A DNA stretch of 64,000 nucleotides, taken from Chelydra serpentina (taxonomy: Eukaryota > Chordata > Testudines > Chelydridae). This document shows, one piece after another, positions 36,769 to 49,439 of this stretch. Both the position numbers and the translations under genes were made by a program. How positions within the stretch are numbered: position 1 is the first letter of the stretch; the number at the start of each line of letters is the position of its first letter. Below the pieces are notes generated by a model that ran no database searches, was not told the DNA's origin, and worked only from the letters and a program-made list of their open reading frames with translations. Location: contig JBAIAC010000023.1 in the NCBI GenBank assembly GCA_037349315.1, positions 33,642,501 through 33,706,500 on the forward strand, read 5' to 3'.

Positions 36769-38173
36769 CAGTACTGCCAAGCTCAATAGATCAAAAATCG
36801 TGAGTCAGGGCCTCAAAAATCATTAGATTGGCCACACAAATCCTGAGACTTACAAAACCATGTTTTTAGTCTGTCTTTTGACTTTTTAACTCCACTCTAC
36901 TTTCCTGGCAATGTGTGTGTGATAATTTCAGGTTTAAAAGTCAACCTTTAATGCACACATGCTTCCCCCTAGATGCTCAACTGGAGACATGGTATATGCT
37001 GGAAGTATACACACATATTTAAGGAGAAGATGCACAATGATTAAGTCTTTGATTTATTTGGGCTAGTCCTCAAAAGTAGCAAGAGACTCATTTCAATATA
37101 CTTGTCATGCTTCTGTTCAGGATATCTCATTGTTAGAATGGATGTCCCCTCAAAAGAATCCTTTTGAAACCGGAGAGATGAGGTGGAAGGAAGGTATCCA
37201 AGCTGGTGGGGAAAAGAGGGGTTTTTTATGTTAAATTCTTGTATACAACTATAACTTAAGTACACAGTGGAGAACTCTATAGTGCGATAAAATTAAAATA
37301 TGATGGAACCAGCTAATTCACACATATTTAGAAATATACTGTACAAGGCCTATAAAAGCTCTCACATGTATCAAGTTTTCCAATTATTTTGCAATAAAGA
37401 TTTATGTGAGCTGCAAAGATATTTACATGCAAGAATATCTTTACAATATCAACCACCTTTCAGAGCCTTCCGTATTTCAGTGCAGTAATTCTATTTCTAA
37501 TCCCCAAATACTATTTTGAAATAAATAAATTCAGTCACTTTCAAAGTATTTCAGAAATAATTTGAAATAATTCTTCTTTCTTTGTAGAAGTTTGATAACT
37601 ACATAAATGGGTATATTATCCAGGAATTACAATACATTATTAATTTTTAAAAATCCCATAATTAAGTGTCCTAAAACCAAAAACAATTGATTTATTTTAA
37701 CTATTTTTCCCTCCTGCAGCCCTCAGGGCTTCTCCCCTTCCCTGATCCTAGCAGTCCCTCCCCAATTTCAGTCCCCATCCCCCAGTTCAGCCACCCCCTC
37801 CCCCAGCCTCACATTTGCTCCTCCGGGGGCATTCCCACCATCCACCCCCCTTACCCAGGCTGCAGCAGGGTTCCCTGTCCCCCTTCCTGTGCTATTAGCC
37901 GCTCCAGGGGCCACATGCCCATTCCCAGGCTGGGTGCTGTGGGGGAAGAAGCAGATACCTGTATGTATTTCTCTCAAGAGGGGAGAAGGGAGTTCATTGC
38001 TCCCGCCTCCCTTTCCCCTGCTATGAAAATTGCAAGTAGAGAGGAGAGACTCTGCCCGCTTCCAGTAGGGCTGAGCTTTACAAGGGGGCTGGAGCTCCTC
38101 CGATCATTGCCAGATGAGCTCCAGTGCTCTCTGAAATCCCGTCACTCAAAAATCGCAAGAGTTAGCAATTCTG
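36769..38173. mobile_element. Probable DNA transposon derivative, about 1.4 kb
   Basis: The left end CAGTACTGCCAAGCTC...AAAAATCGTGAGTC is matched in reverse by the right end CACTCAAAAATCGCAAGAGTTAGCAATTCTG over about 40 bp with mismatches. The inside is AT-rich at left and CT-rich at 37735-37870. The 37687-38187 frame is composition-driven and has no domain. hAT-like ends are suggested, but a target duplication is not clear. Confidence 0.5.
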
Positions 38174-38299
38174 GTTACCCCATATAGGAGAGTCTAGACT
38201 CAGATACTCAACCCTTGCTTAGAGTATTTCCTGCCCCAATTTTGACTGAGTGCTAGCCAGAGCCCTACCCCAAACACAGGGAAAGAAAGGATAGCTAGT

Positions 38300-38319
38300 T
38301 ATGTATGTATGTATGTATT
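38300..38319. repeat. (TATG)n microsatellite
   Basis: About five tandem ATGT units. Confidence 0.9.
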
Positions 38320-39604
38320 GTTAACCGACATTCACAAAATGCTGCCAATTTACATGGCTTTGTGCAAACCTAGACATGTTCCCTGCCCTGGAGAACCTGT
38401 AACATACACAAGATGAACAGAGAAATCGAAACGAATATATAGAACCTCTAGTTCTGGAAAAGGAGGTGGCAATTTTTAATAAGGAGAACAATTGTTTGAA
38501 GACAGGGTTGGAAGGAGGGGAGAGGAAGAGGGCTTGGCAGATGAAAGAAGGAAGGTATTCCAGCCATAGATGGTCACACAAGAGAGAGATCAGCAAGAGG
38601 AGGCAGAGGCCGCAGTAGAGGCGAGTAACAAATAATGCAGAGAGATTGCAAGAAAAGCAAAAGGCATGACCTGATTTGTGTGTTTACCACTCAAGAGCCT
38701 GCTCCTGGTAGTCCACTTTCGGCTCACCAAGCATAAACATTTAGCTCAACGGGGGACAGAGAGAAATGCTGGTTTTACTTTGGAGCCTGCAAAGTATTGC
38801 CCTCCAGGATGGGACACTCTATCCCATGGTTTCTCAGCATGTGTTCTGCTGGTTGATACATATTTTCAGAAGTCAAATGTAGCTATTGAAAATGGCCCAT
38901 TTGCAAGGATTGATAACATGGTTAGCCACTAGCACAGGGCGTTCTTCAGTGCAGTTATAGTAGCCGTTATTTTCCCTTCATTCCCACAGTCAATATGATG
39001 ATGGCGCAAAGAAAAATGCTAGCTCAAATACGCTACTGAGTAGGCTGTCCTTTGCATGCACCCATACACACAATATCCTATCTATATGATCTTAATTTTA
39101 GAAGCATGAAAGGACAAGGGCAAGCGAGAAAAGTTTTTATAACTAGCATGGAGTACCCAGAGGGAAATACGCTGGACTTTGCATAAAGCACTACAAAAAT
39201 CTACAAATGCTGACAGTACTTGCCAGAGATTTTTTGCCAATGCTATTCTGTGTGTCATATGGTACTATACATATACCAGGAGATACAGTGGTTACTATGG
39301 GAATCGCTCAAATTAAATGAATATTGAATAGTAGAATGTATGATAGAATAATTAGCCACATGAAAAAGTAAATTGAGACAATACATAAAACAGAATACAT
39401 TTCTGCCAAGAGAGTCCAATGTGTCTAAGTGAGATAATGTTTCACATTTATTCAGCTCAGTACAAATAACTTCTCTAACTTATTTCTGGCTGGGTGTTCT
39501 TACATTGTTTCTTCTGTAGCGAAATTAAGGCATTTATGTTAGAAATAAAGTACTGTGCCTACACAACTAGACGGCTTCCTACTCCCACTTAAGCCCCCGC
39601 ATCT

Positions 39605-39714
39605 AGGAAAGCACATAAGCATGTGCCTAATTTAAAGCAGTTGAGTGGGCCCTTTGTCTTCAATGTGGGACTACACACATGCTTAAAATTATGTATGTAC
39701 TTAAACGCTTTCCT
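39605..39714. repeat. Short foldback repeat
   Basis: AGGAAAGCACATAAGCATG and CATGCTTAAA...CGCTTTCCT give about 25-bp inverted ends. Unnamed MITE-like family. Confidence 0.4.
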
Positions 39715-39773
39715 GGATCAGGATAAGCCCGTATACGGTAGATTTTTACAGGGCTGATTCTCATTAACACTAA

Positions 39774-39949
39774 GGCTTGTGCTACACTTAAAAGTTATGT
39801 TGGCATAACGACATCAGTCTGGCATGTGAAAAAAACATGCCAACATAACCCCAGTGTACATGGAGCTATGTCGACGAAAGAGTGCTTCTGTACCTAACAT
39901 TGATTGAGGCATCAACAGAAAAACTCCTTGTGTTGGTGTAGACATACCC
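39774..39949. mobile_element. PIF/Harbinger-like MITE, second family, 176 bp
   Basis: TAA on both sides (39771-39773, 39950-39952). The ends GGCTTGTGCTACACTT and GGTGTAGACATACCC are inverted. The inside has an inverted ATGTTGGCATAA/AACATGCCAACATAA pair. Confidence 0.78.
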
Positions 39950-40421
39950 TAAGTCACCTTTACAACACTTTGGTAGTATAAAGGGACCTTAAAATGAGTG
40001 TAAATCTAATGTATAGTGTAAATGTAAATATATTATTGTAGTCCTGTTAATTTATCTAACTTTCCTTTTATTAACTTTAAAAGGGATTGTTTTAATATAC
40101 ATGCATGAAGCATGATGGCTAATCTGTGTACAAAAAGATCATGCAAAATATACAGAAATGAACAAATACATAATCACCGATCTTGTGGGATTAAAGCATG
40201 CTTTCACCTTCTAACAAAATAGCTTTAAACAACATAACATTTGACTAGAGCGGGGAATTCCCCTGCCACAGAAACTGTGCCCCAGGGATTCTGTCATTTA
40301 TTACAGCTGCAAGATTGCTAATTACTTTTATGACAGCATTAGCTTGGTTATGCTTTTCGTGTTTCACCTGTAGAGTGATGCACTGTTAAAATATTTGTTT
40401 TTAAAAATCAGTGAAATTCAT

Positions 40422-40430
40422 CACACACAC

Positions 40431-40482
<52 letters not shown>
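40422..40482. repeat. (AC)n microsatellite, 61 bp
   Basis: Uninterrupted except for one ACGC near 40434. Confidence 0.97.
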
Positions 40483-40484
<2 letters not shown>

Positions 40485-40911
40485 AGTGCGTCCACTGCCT
40501 TAACTATACTGATGCTGGGAAGCAAACTGCATTGTCTGTGTCGTGGTCACACTACAGAAGATTATTATGATACAAATCAGCATGTTTTTTCACTAAACCA
40601 CAAAAGTGCAGAGCACTTGAATTCGCCTCCTTTTTATTGTGTATTTTTGCACGTGGGACTGGAGTGATGGAAGGCAGTCCCATGTGGCAAGTGTTCATTG
40701 TTTGTTTGCTGCCTCTGGGTTTGAAGCTTCCTCAACTTAGCAGGGAGGGTCTAAGTGCTGACTGCAAAAGCAATTTTTAGCTACATAGCAGAGTTTATTT
40801 CCATGACTATGAAGAACTGCTATTCCTGGTAACTAACTTTCAAATGATAGATGGGCTCAAACAGCAGATCTGGATCTCCTTGAACTTTTGAGGGAATTCA
40901 GATCTGGATCT

Positions 40912-41577
40912 AGGGTTGCCAATTTTCTAATTGCACCAAAACCGGACACCTTTGCCCTGCCCCCTGCCCCTCCCCGAGGCCTGGCCTCTGCCCCGCCCCT
41001 TTTTTGTGACACTGCCCCCACACTTACTCCAGCCCCACTCCCTCTGTCATTCGTCTCTCCCACCCTGACTCACTTTCACTGGGCTGGGGCAGTGGGTTTC
41101 AATGCGGGAGGGGGTGAGGGCTCCAGCTGGGGGTGTGGGCTATGGGGTGGGGCCAGAAATGAGGGGTTCAGGGTCTGGGGGGATGGGAATCCAGGCTGGG
41201 GCTGAGGGGTTTGGAGTGTGGGAGGGAGCTAGGGGCTGGGACAGAGGGTTGGGGTGCAGGAGGGGGCGTGGGGTGCGGGCTCCAGGAGAGAATTTGGGTG
41301 CAGGAGGGGGTTCTGACCTAGGGCTGGGGGTTGGGGTGTGGGCTCTGGGAGGGGGTTCCGACTGGGGATAGCGGGTTCAGGGTGCGGGCTACTGCTGAGC
41401 AACGCTTACCTCAGGCAGCTCCCGGTTGGCATCCCTGCCTGCCCTGGCTCCGTGCTGGTCCCAGAGGCATGTCTGGCCCCTAGGTGGAGGCGCGACCAGA
41501 TGGCTCTGCATGGTGCATGCTGCCCACGCCCGCAGGTGCCACCCCCGCAGCTCCCATTGGTTGCGATTTCCAGCCAA
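40912..41577. mobile_element. GC-rich DNA element related to 34397, right end lost
   Basis: Starts AGGGTTGCCAATTTTCTAATTG, like the MITE terminus at 63292. The core GGAGGGGGTGAGGGCTCCAG and CAGCTCCCATTGGTTGC are shared with 34397-35054. Homology stops near CCAGCCA at 41577. AGATCTGGATCT occurs twice just before it. Frames inside are composition artefacts. Confidence 0.6.
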
Positions 41578-42589
41578 ACTGAATCCGAACACTGTGACGG
41601 GTCCATCCCTCCTTCAAAGAAGAGCCAATTAAGATGAATTTTATGCCTTCTTTGGAGCCATTATTTCAGTTCTGGCTACACATGAAGCAACACCCTTATG
41701 AATTATTTTCCAGGCATATAGACCCAAAAATCTTTTTAAACGGGAAAGTTTTGTTTGTGCAGAATACAGTGAAAGCTGCCCTAATTCCATCTGTGTTTCC
41801 ACAAGCATAGATGATTATATCTGCATTTACAGTCATGGTAAACAACAAGATATACTGCTGTGTTATCCAGCTATAGTTTAGTGAATCATAATAATGCTCC
41901 CTTCTTATTATAAAGAAAGCATGGATCTGAATTACCAAAACCTGATCCCTAACTGACCTTATCATGCTGTCAGTCTGATGTAACCCAGACTGCTGATGTG
42001 ATCTCACCCTCCTTCCCAGGGAAGAGTGGAAATACACTTATTCCCTGTGAGAAAACTCGGTTTATTCACTGAAAGCCAGTGAGGGCTTAGAATGGTTAAG
42101 AACTTCCAGTAAACATTCTAACTGCATCAATGGGCAGAATCTCTCCCCTTCTTTTTCCTGTTGGTAAGGATTTTTCAATTAGTTTTTTTTAAGTGATTTT
42201 TAAAAAACTAGAGTTGGTGTTGGATTTTACTTTACAGAGATTCATCACCGTCACTACGAAACTTACACAGAAAGGGCCACATTCTGCTTTCCAGTCTGAG
42301 TGCCTTATGGCTCAGTGGGCTTATGAATTTCAGTGTGATTTTTCTTTTAGCAGGAAGAAATAGGTCATGTTAAATGGTGTTAGTTAAATTGTATTCAGGT
42401 GAAAAGTACTGCATTTTAAATGATTGTGTGAGACAGACTCACAGAAATTAGGAAATTTAAAACTAAAAAAGTTTGCAATCCCATTAATTACTTTGTACCT
42501 AGGTTGAAATTGACTAAAATATCACTGTAAGCAAAGTGAACTGATTTTGTCTGTTTTCAATATCCAACCTGAGAGAAATTCACAAAGTA
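41578..42589. other. Non-coding intron DNA
   Basis: No recognised feature. Confidence 0.4.
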
Positions 42590-42949
42590 AAAATCACACT
42601 GCTAAACAATAATAGAATACAATTTATTTAAATATTTTGGATGATTTCTACATTTTCAAATATATTGATTTAAATTACAACACAGAACACAAAGTGTACA
42701 GTGCTCACTTCATATTTATTTTTTATTACAAATATTTGTGCTATAAAAAGAAAAGAAAGAGTATTTTTCAATTAACCTCCGATAAGTACTATAATACAAT
42801 CACTTTATCATGAAAATTGAACTTACAAATGTAGAATTAAGTCCAAAAAATAACTGCACTCAAAAACAAAACAATGTAAAACTTTAGAGCCTACAAGTCC
42901 ACTCAGTCCTACTTCTTGTTCAGTCACTCAGACAAAGAAGTTTGTTTAC

Positions 42950-43567
42950 ATTTGCAGGAGATAATGCTGCCCGCTTTTTGTTTACATCATCTGAAAGTGA
43001 GAACAGGTATTCACATGGCACTGTTGTAGCCGGCGTTGCAAGATATGTGTGTGCCAGATGCGTTAAAGATTCATCTGTCCCTTTATGCTTCAACCATCAT
43101 TCCAAAGGACACGCGTCCATGCTAATGAGGGGTTCTGTTCGATAACAATCCAAAGCAGTGCAGATCGACGCATGTTCACTTTCATCATCTGATTAGATGA
43201 CACCAGCAGAAGGTTGATTTTCTTTTTGGTTGGTTTGGGTTCTGTAGTTTCCACATCGAAGTGTTGCTCTTTCAAGACTTCTGAAAGCATGCTCTACACC
43301 TCATCCCTCTCAATTTTGGAAGGCACTTCAGAGTCTTAAACCTTTGGTCAAGCGCTGTAGCTGTCTTCAGAAATCTCACATTGGTACCTTCTTTGCGTTT
43401 TGTGAAATCTGCAGTGAAAGTGTTCTTAAAATGAACAACATGTGCTGTGTCATCATTCGAGACTGTTATAACATGAAATATATGGCAGAATGCGTGTAAA
43501 ACAGCAGGAGAAATACTAGTCTCACACAAAGAGTTCAGTCTCAAATTTAATTAACGCATTATTTTTT
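42950..43567 (-). pseudogene. hAT transposase C-terminal half, broken
   Basis: On the minus strand: FKNTFTADFTKRKEG, then ATALDQRFKTLKCLP (the hAT ALDPRFK-type motif), then SEVLKEQH, then a frame break before the dimerisation region. hAT transposases are RNase-H-fold enzymes that cut and rejoin element ends. The catalytic N-terminal part and zinc-finger domain are absent. Stops and frameshifts make it non-functional. Confidence 0.75.
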
Positions 43568-43582
43568 TAATGAACGTCATCA

Positions 43583-43678
43583 TTGGGGATTGGTCCTGCT
43601 TTGAGCAGGGGGTTGGACTAGATGACCTCCTAAGGTCCCTTCCAACACTGATATTCTATGATTCTATGATTCTATGAT
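43583..43678 (+). mobile_element. CR1 LINE 3' tail with ATTCTATG repeats
   Basis: TTGGTCCTGCTTTGAGCAGG, GGTTGGACTAGATGACC and three ATTCTATG units form the classical CR1 3' end, here a strongly 5'-truncated insertion inside the hAT element. Confidence 0.93.
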
Positions 43679-43903
43679 CAGTATGGAAGCATGTCCTCTG
43701 GAATGGTGGCCAAAGCATGAAGGGGCATACGAATGTTTAGCATATCTGACACGTAAATACCTTTCAATGCCGGCTACAAAAATGCCATGCAAATGCCCGT
43801 TCTCACTTTCAGGTCACATTGTAAATAAGAAGCCGGCAGCATTATCTCCTGTAAATGTAAACAAATTTGTTTGTCTTAGTGATTGGCTGAACAAGAAGTA
43901 GGA
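43674..43903 (+). pseudogene. hAT dimerisation (C-terminal) domain copy, open but fragmentary
   Basis: The frame reads CPLEWWPKHEGAYECLAYLT, RKYLSMPATK, then NKKPAALSPVNVNKFVCLSD and ends LNKK: the hAT family dimerisation domain (WW, P-T, L-P-V motifs). It stays open for 75 codons, yet it lacks the rest of the transposase and its frame starts inside the CR1 tail. Confidence 0.75.
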
Positions 43904-44299
43904 CAGAGTGGACTTGTAGGCGCTAAAGTTTTACATTGGTTTGTTTTTGAGTGCAATTATGTAACAAAAACATCTATATTTGTAAGTTGCACTTTCACGA
44001 CAAAGAGATTGCATTACGGTATTTTATTAGTTGAATTGAAAAATACTATTTCTTTTGTTTATAATTTTCATAGTGCAAATATTTGTAACAAAGTAATAAT
44101 ATGAAGTGAGCACTGTACACTTTGTATTCTGTGTTGTAATTGAAATCGATATATGTGAAAATGTAAAAAACATCCAAAAATATTTAATAAATTTCAATTG
44201 GCATTCTATTGTTTAGCAGTGCAATTAAAACTGTGATTAATTGCGATTAACTTTTTTGAGTTAATCGCGTGAGTTAACGGCAATTAATCAACAGCCCTC

Positions 44300-44749
44300 A
44301 TTTAAAAAAAATATTTAATTTCAGAAGGCCTATGTAAATAAATACCAATGCAAAAAGAGTGTCAATGCAGCAGCGTGGAGGAGAATTCAGGCATTCAAAA
44401 GTCAGTAACTTACTTCTACAGATTCAAACTTCTACTAACATGTTTGTCAGTCACACTATATATCTTGTATGTTCTACGGCCTAGATAACATGAAAAGCAA
44501 TACGTTATACTGTAGATTTAACAGTCTTCTGAATGACCATAAATTATCTCTCTGAATGACAATGAGTAGTCATCGGGCCATGAAATGAGAGTGAGATATG
44601 ACTCTGCACCCTTGGCGGCAACCAAGGATGTGGAAGACCCAGTTTCAGTCTTTGCTCCAGTGGAAATTTAATTATTTATAAAAACGGGGAACAGCTTCAA
44701 CAGGAGAGAGTAAAAGACACTTGCATCCGCCCCACCCCAAAATATCCCA
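44300..44749. other. Non-coding intron DNA
   Basis: Nothing recognised. Confidence 0.4.
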
Positions 44750-44880
44750 CAGCACAGTGGTTAGGGTGTTCCCTTCAAAGGAGAAAGACCCAAGTTCAAA
44801 TTCCGTCTCCATAAGAGGCAGGGAAGGGTAATTGAACCTGGATGTCCCATGTTCCAGGTAAGTGCTCTAACTGTTGGGTT
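44750..44880. repeat. tRNA-like inverted SINE fragment
   Basis: GTGGTTAGGGTG and CCAAGTTCAAATTCC look like Pol III boxes A and B. The second half (GAACCTGGATGTCCC...TAAGTGCTCTAACTG) is the reverse of the same unit, so the repeat is head-to-head. It is degenerate. Confidence 0.55.
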
Positions 44881-47800
44881 AAAAAGCACACATGCACCAC
44901 TTCCTGTAACTCTTTTATGAATAGCATCTAAGTCCCCCCCAAAAAAAGTGTGGATGAAACTATTCAGAACATTTGTGTAAAATTCACAAATAGTTGTGGG
45001 TCAGACAAAATGCCATTTTTTTTTTTTTGGTGAATAAGCTATTAATCTGAAAATTCTTTCCCAGCTGTATTGCATACGTGTAACATGTCTGAGCTGGGCG
45101 AGGGAGAGGGCAGATGGGAATGTTGTTCCACACCACGCAAGGGGCCAGCAGACCTTAGCCAAACAGAGAGCAGGTAGTGTCTGCTGCATGTAATTTGTTC
45201 AGGCACAGGTAGAGGGCACCAAACAGATTTTTGCCTGCAGTAGCAAGTGGCTCTGCAAATGTCTCTCTTTCCCAGGGTCCGCTCAGGGTCAGCCCCATTT
45301 TCCTGCTAGCAAAAGTGTGGAGGTGACCAATCTAATTGAGCCAGGGCGAGCTAAACCTGCAGCTGCCCTTTCATCCCCATGGACTTGGGAGAAGGAATCC
45401 CAGATTCCATTGAAAGGACTGGGGAGGAGACCAGCTCTGCAACAGGCCCCAACACTTCCCTTTCTCCCTGACCTGAGTGAGGAGATCATGTAAGGGTCAG
45501 ATCCTGGGAGCTTCACCATGCATGCAGACCTTTGCTATGGTGGGGCTTCATGAATTTTATTGTGGCTTTATGTGATTGTAAGGCTCCTCCCAGGTGAAGG
45601 AGCTGGTAGGATTGTGGTTTAAGAGAGGGAGGCAAAGAGAGAGAGAAAAAGTGAGCCCCAAAGCAGTTTATTTAGAGAAAACACTGAGCAGCTGATGGGT
45701 GTGGGTGTGAGATGGGGAAAATGGAAGCTAGAATTCCACCATTAACTGTAACAGTTGCTACCCACCATTCCTATCAGACAAATGTATATGTTGCTATAAA
45801 CACACTTCTGTGTACTGAAAATGTGAACCAGTAAGTACTAGTCATTGCTGTTATCACTTTATTTTTATAATTTCATATATGTTGTTTAAAGACAGTAATA
45901 GGTCACCTTTATTAGTAGTAGTTTCTGTTTCTTTATGATATATAAAGAGAGCCTGAAAGTTGTTTTTTTAAAATATTTTTCTGCTAGTTTTTTGCCTTTG
46001 AAATAGCTGGATGGTCAAACCTGTGGTGTTTTGTTTTGTTTGCTTTCTCTGGTGCGGAAGGGATTTTTTGGTTGCATCAACTATGTGTTTGGGGCCATTT
46101 TCTTTAATTAAAGGGATAGTGGTAATAAACCCTTATCAAAGATAACTTTTCTTCCAAATGTTAAATAGTTGCAAACAAAGAGGAGTTTTAGACAGTATAA
46201 AAATCACTTCCCCTCTCAATAATCAGACTTAACTTCCTTGGTATCTCTGGATATCATAAACATTCTAATTCTCAATTTTTCCATAGACTTTTCCAAGTCC
46301 AAATTTCTAATGCAAAAAGCTAGGAAATAAAACCCTTTGTTTTGTAAAAGAAAGCAAAATATTTTTAAAAAGATCTTTTCAGCTCTTTTAAATATATAAT
46401 AAAGAATCAGAAAAGGACACACACCTTTTATATGTATTGTCTGCAGATTATCATTAAACTGATGCAGCCTTTGGGGAATTCTTTTTGGCTGAGAATGTCT
46501 GTTTGAAATCATGGCAGAGAAATTTTGCCAAAAGTTAAATACCACAGAAAAGTATCATTTAAAATGGAAAACCCGACAGAAGCTCAACTATAGGTAGCAA
46601 AATGCTATAATGTAAAGTTAAAGGCTACAGCAGAAGGCAGTGTGCTGCTTTGAACAGTCACCATAAATATTTGCACTTCAGAATAAATGATGAATAATTC
46701 ATGGCACATAACAAATGCAAATGTATTGTGTGTAACATATGCTGCATGTGACTCTTTAAAAATAACTTGTTTTTAGGCAACACCTTTAATCCCAAAGTGC
46801 TTTGCAAACAGATATACAGGGATCACTTCACCTACCGCTGAAAAGCAGCTTTCTCTGGAATAAATTGTGGCAGATGCTTACTAAGGCACAGCAAACATTA
46901 TGGAACTTTAGAGCGTGGCGAGAAGACACATACCATATCAATTTCAAACCGCAATAGGAATTTAGGTGGGCAGTGTAATTGGCTTGGAAACTGGGGCTTG
47001 CAGCTTGTGAAGAGTTCTGTGGGTTGTTTAATAAGCACAAGTGGGCAAGGGCTTTGGTTTATATCTCATCTGAACAATGAGAAGCACGGGGTCTTCTGTT
47101 GCTGTGGTATTAGTTCAGAACTGGCTCAGAGGTTAGAATGCCATCTACTGATTCACTGGTATTTCTTTCTGCAGCATCCATGTTTTTCTCTGGAAAATTC
47201 CTATCTAAATACTGACTTGGTCTGACTCTCCCTACATAGCGACCTTTGATGGGATCTCAGTACTACGTGCTTTAAGATTTGCTCATATTGTTGTCAAGAT
47301 GCATGGATTTCCTCATAGCACTATTATGAGCGATACAGATAATGATGTTGATAGTTAAGGTTGCTTAATACTTTCCATTATAAGACCCTGTTTTCAGTTG
47401 CTTATACTTTTGCCAAACTTTAAAACTTCAGGCTGAAGTTTTCTGTGATGGATATCTGTCTCAAACAAAAGTTTGTTTAGAAAATTTCAGCAAAAACAGT
47501 TCAACCATTGTAAAGAATAAGATCAGGGGAAATTCTTATGACCATGTTGTTGAGACGCTCTACTTTGAGCAGGTCTGTGATAGTATATGATCATGTAATT
47601 AAGCACTGTATCATAAGGCATATGCACAAGGGGGATGAATTAAGGTTGCACAAAAGGACTTCCATTTTCTATTAAATTCTGTGGGGTTTTCACAATAGAT
47701 TCTATAAGATCCTATTAAATATCTGTAGGGCCCTTTCATAAGGGAACAAACAATTTGTTTGTATCCCTTTTAAATTCTACAGGACGAATCCATAAGAGAA

Positions 47801-49439
47801 CAGGCGGCTCTTTTGCAGGGAAATAATTGCAACACAAAGGTCTGGTGTAGCTTCAGCTCCAGTTTCTCTTGACTTCCATCAGTACTAGAGACTCATGCAC
47901 AGGGCCCTTGAGATGGAAAGTCCACCGAGAGGGGGATGTTGCAGTGCTAGAAAGTGACCAGAGCTGCCCATGAGAGGACTTTTAGGGTGCAACATAGGCC
48001 AAAAAGTGGGTGACAGTAGTTAGCCAAGGGTTCATCCATGCAGAAGCACCACTAGTGGGACCCCTATGAGTCCCCAGGGGATATCAAATTTGCCCTTCCA
48101 CAGCGAAAGTGCCAAGGGAGGGAAAGTGGCAGAATCACCACCCATAAGACAGCCCCTGGGAATGTAAGGGGATTAGTTGGCACATGGAAGTATAAATTGC
48201 ACACTCCTGCACGAATCGGGACCAAAATCATCTGAATGTAAATACAATTTTCTGATCTAGATTCCACATTTTGTTTTAAACAGATGTACAAAAAATCATT
48301 GTAAAAAGTCCTAGCCTCATTTGTAAGAGGCCATCTCACACTCTTTTCCTCCTGAGAAGGGTATTTATATGAGAAGCAGGTGTGTGTTCTTTTTGCTAGG
48401 ACCATTGTGTGAGAAAAAGTGTTTTCATACATCACTTTGAAACATTACATGGCTGCCTAGAAAACTAGAGGAGTGTTTTGGGAATACGCCAGGCAGGAGC
48501 TGACTTTTTTTGCACCAGTGCTCCATTACGTACTGGTAAGGTTCTAAATAACTCAAAGTATCCTACAGATAAAGTACTGTTTGTTTACTCTTTTGTTTCT
48601 TCCCCCCTAAATCTGGACCAGGTAAAAGCTGGGATTGAAAACCATAACTATTTCACAAAGACGTTTTTTGTGTATTAATATTACATTTTGAAATGATGAA
48701 TCACATAGAAACCATAGTCAGAATTTCCCAGAAACACCTATTGAGAGTGGGTTACATGTTATATGTGTCTATATATAATTTCCCCCTAGGAACAGAAGGA
48801 AAATAATTGTTGATTTCATAGAGTTTAATCAGAGCCCTTATCCTGATCAGAAGACATTTCATAGACTCCTTTCAACTCCTGACTTCACACATGTCTTTGA
48901 GATCTCCGGGCTGCAGTAGATGTCAGCCAGTTCATTGCTAAAACAGTCCACATTTTCCTAAGCAGAGATTTATATATCAGAATGTTGCGGTTTTATGAGC
49001 TGATATCTTGCCAATTCCTAGAGCTAGAAATTAGAGTTATAACATTAGAAAGGAGGGGAATATCTGCTCTTCAGTGGGATACCTGATTCCTTTCTAAGCC
49101 CCGGTGGCGTGATTGAATTCAGCATGTGTAATTTTCAATTTGTGCTTTTATCTGATCTAGATTTGGTTGGGAGGCAGAGATTAAAATAATTCAGCGGGGA
49201 AATTGTTTTATTTTTTAAAATGATAGTGGGGAAAGAAGTGACAGGACTGGATCTTAGAAGTAGACTTGGCAGAGCTAGAAGAGTTGGCAGAGCTAGCAGA
49301 GTGTTAGTAAGATGTTCAGTGTTGCTAAATAAGTGTGTGTATTCTAGGGTTTATTGAATAGATCTCAACATTATATTAGAAATAGTCATTTATTCCATGA
49401 TCATGCTTGTGGGTATGTATTAGTAACATCTCATTTAAT
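44881..49439. other. Non-coding intron DNA
   Basis: 4.5 kb without exon or RNA gene. About 46780-46920 may be an old interspersed repeat (CACTTCACCTACCGCTGAAA) that I cannot name. Confidence 0.4.

Larger units (their letters stand above)
42590..44299. mobile_element. Inverted (foldback) hAT element with transposase remnants, about 1.7 kb
   Basis: Two arms of about 550-600 bp are inverted copies of one another. The left arm (42590 to about 43110) reads on the minus strand and the right arm (43679-44299) on +. Both contain AACAAGAAGTAGGAC, AACAAAAGAAATAGTATT-like and ATTCTATTGTTTAGCAGTG blocks. The unpaired middle (43140-43567) continues the transposase on the minus strand. Only the right terminus (...ACAGCCCT) is preserved; the left terminus with its TTAATCGC repeats is gone. 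A CR1 tail sits near the fold (43583-43678). Confidence 0.8.

Noticed and set aside
40422..40482. CRISPR-like or other functional repeat array
   Set aside because: Plain dinucleotide microsatellite; nothing CRISPR-like is expected or seen in this vertebrate DNA.
43674..43903. Domesticated hAT-derived host gene
   Set aside because: Only the dimerisation domain is present, its frame starts in a CR1 tail and the opposite arm is a broken copy.
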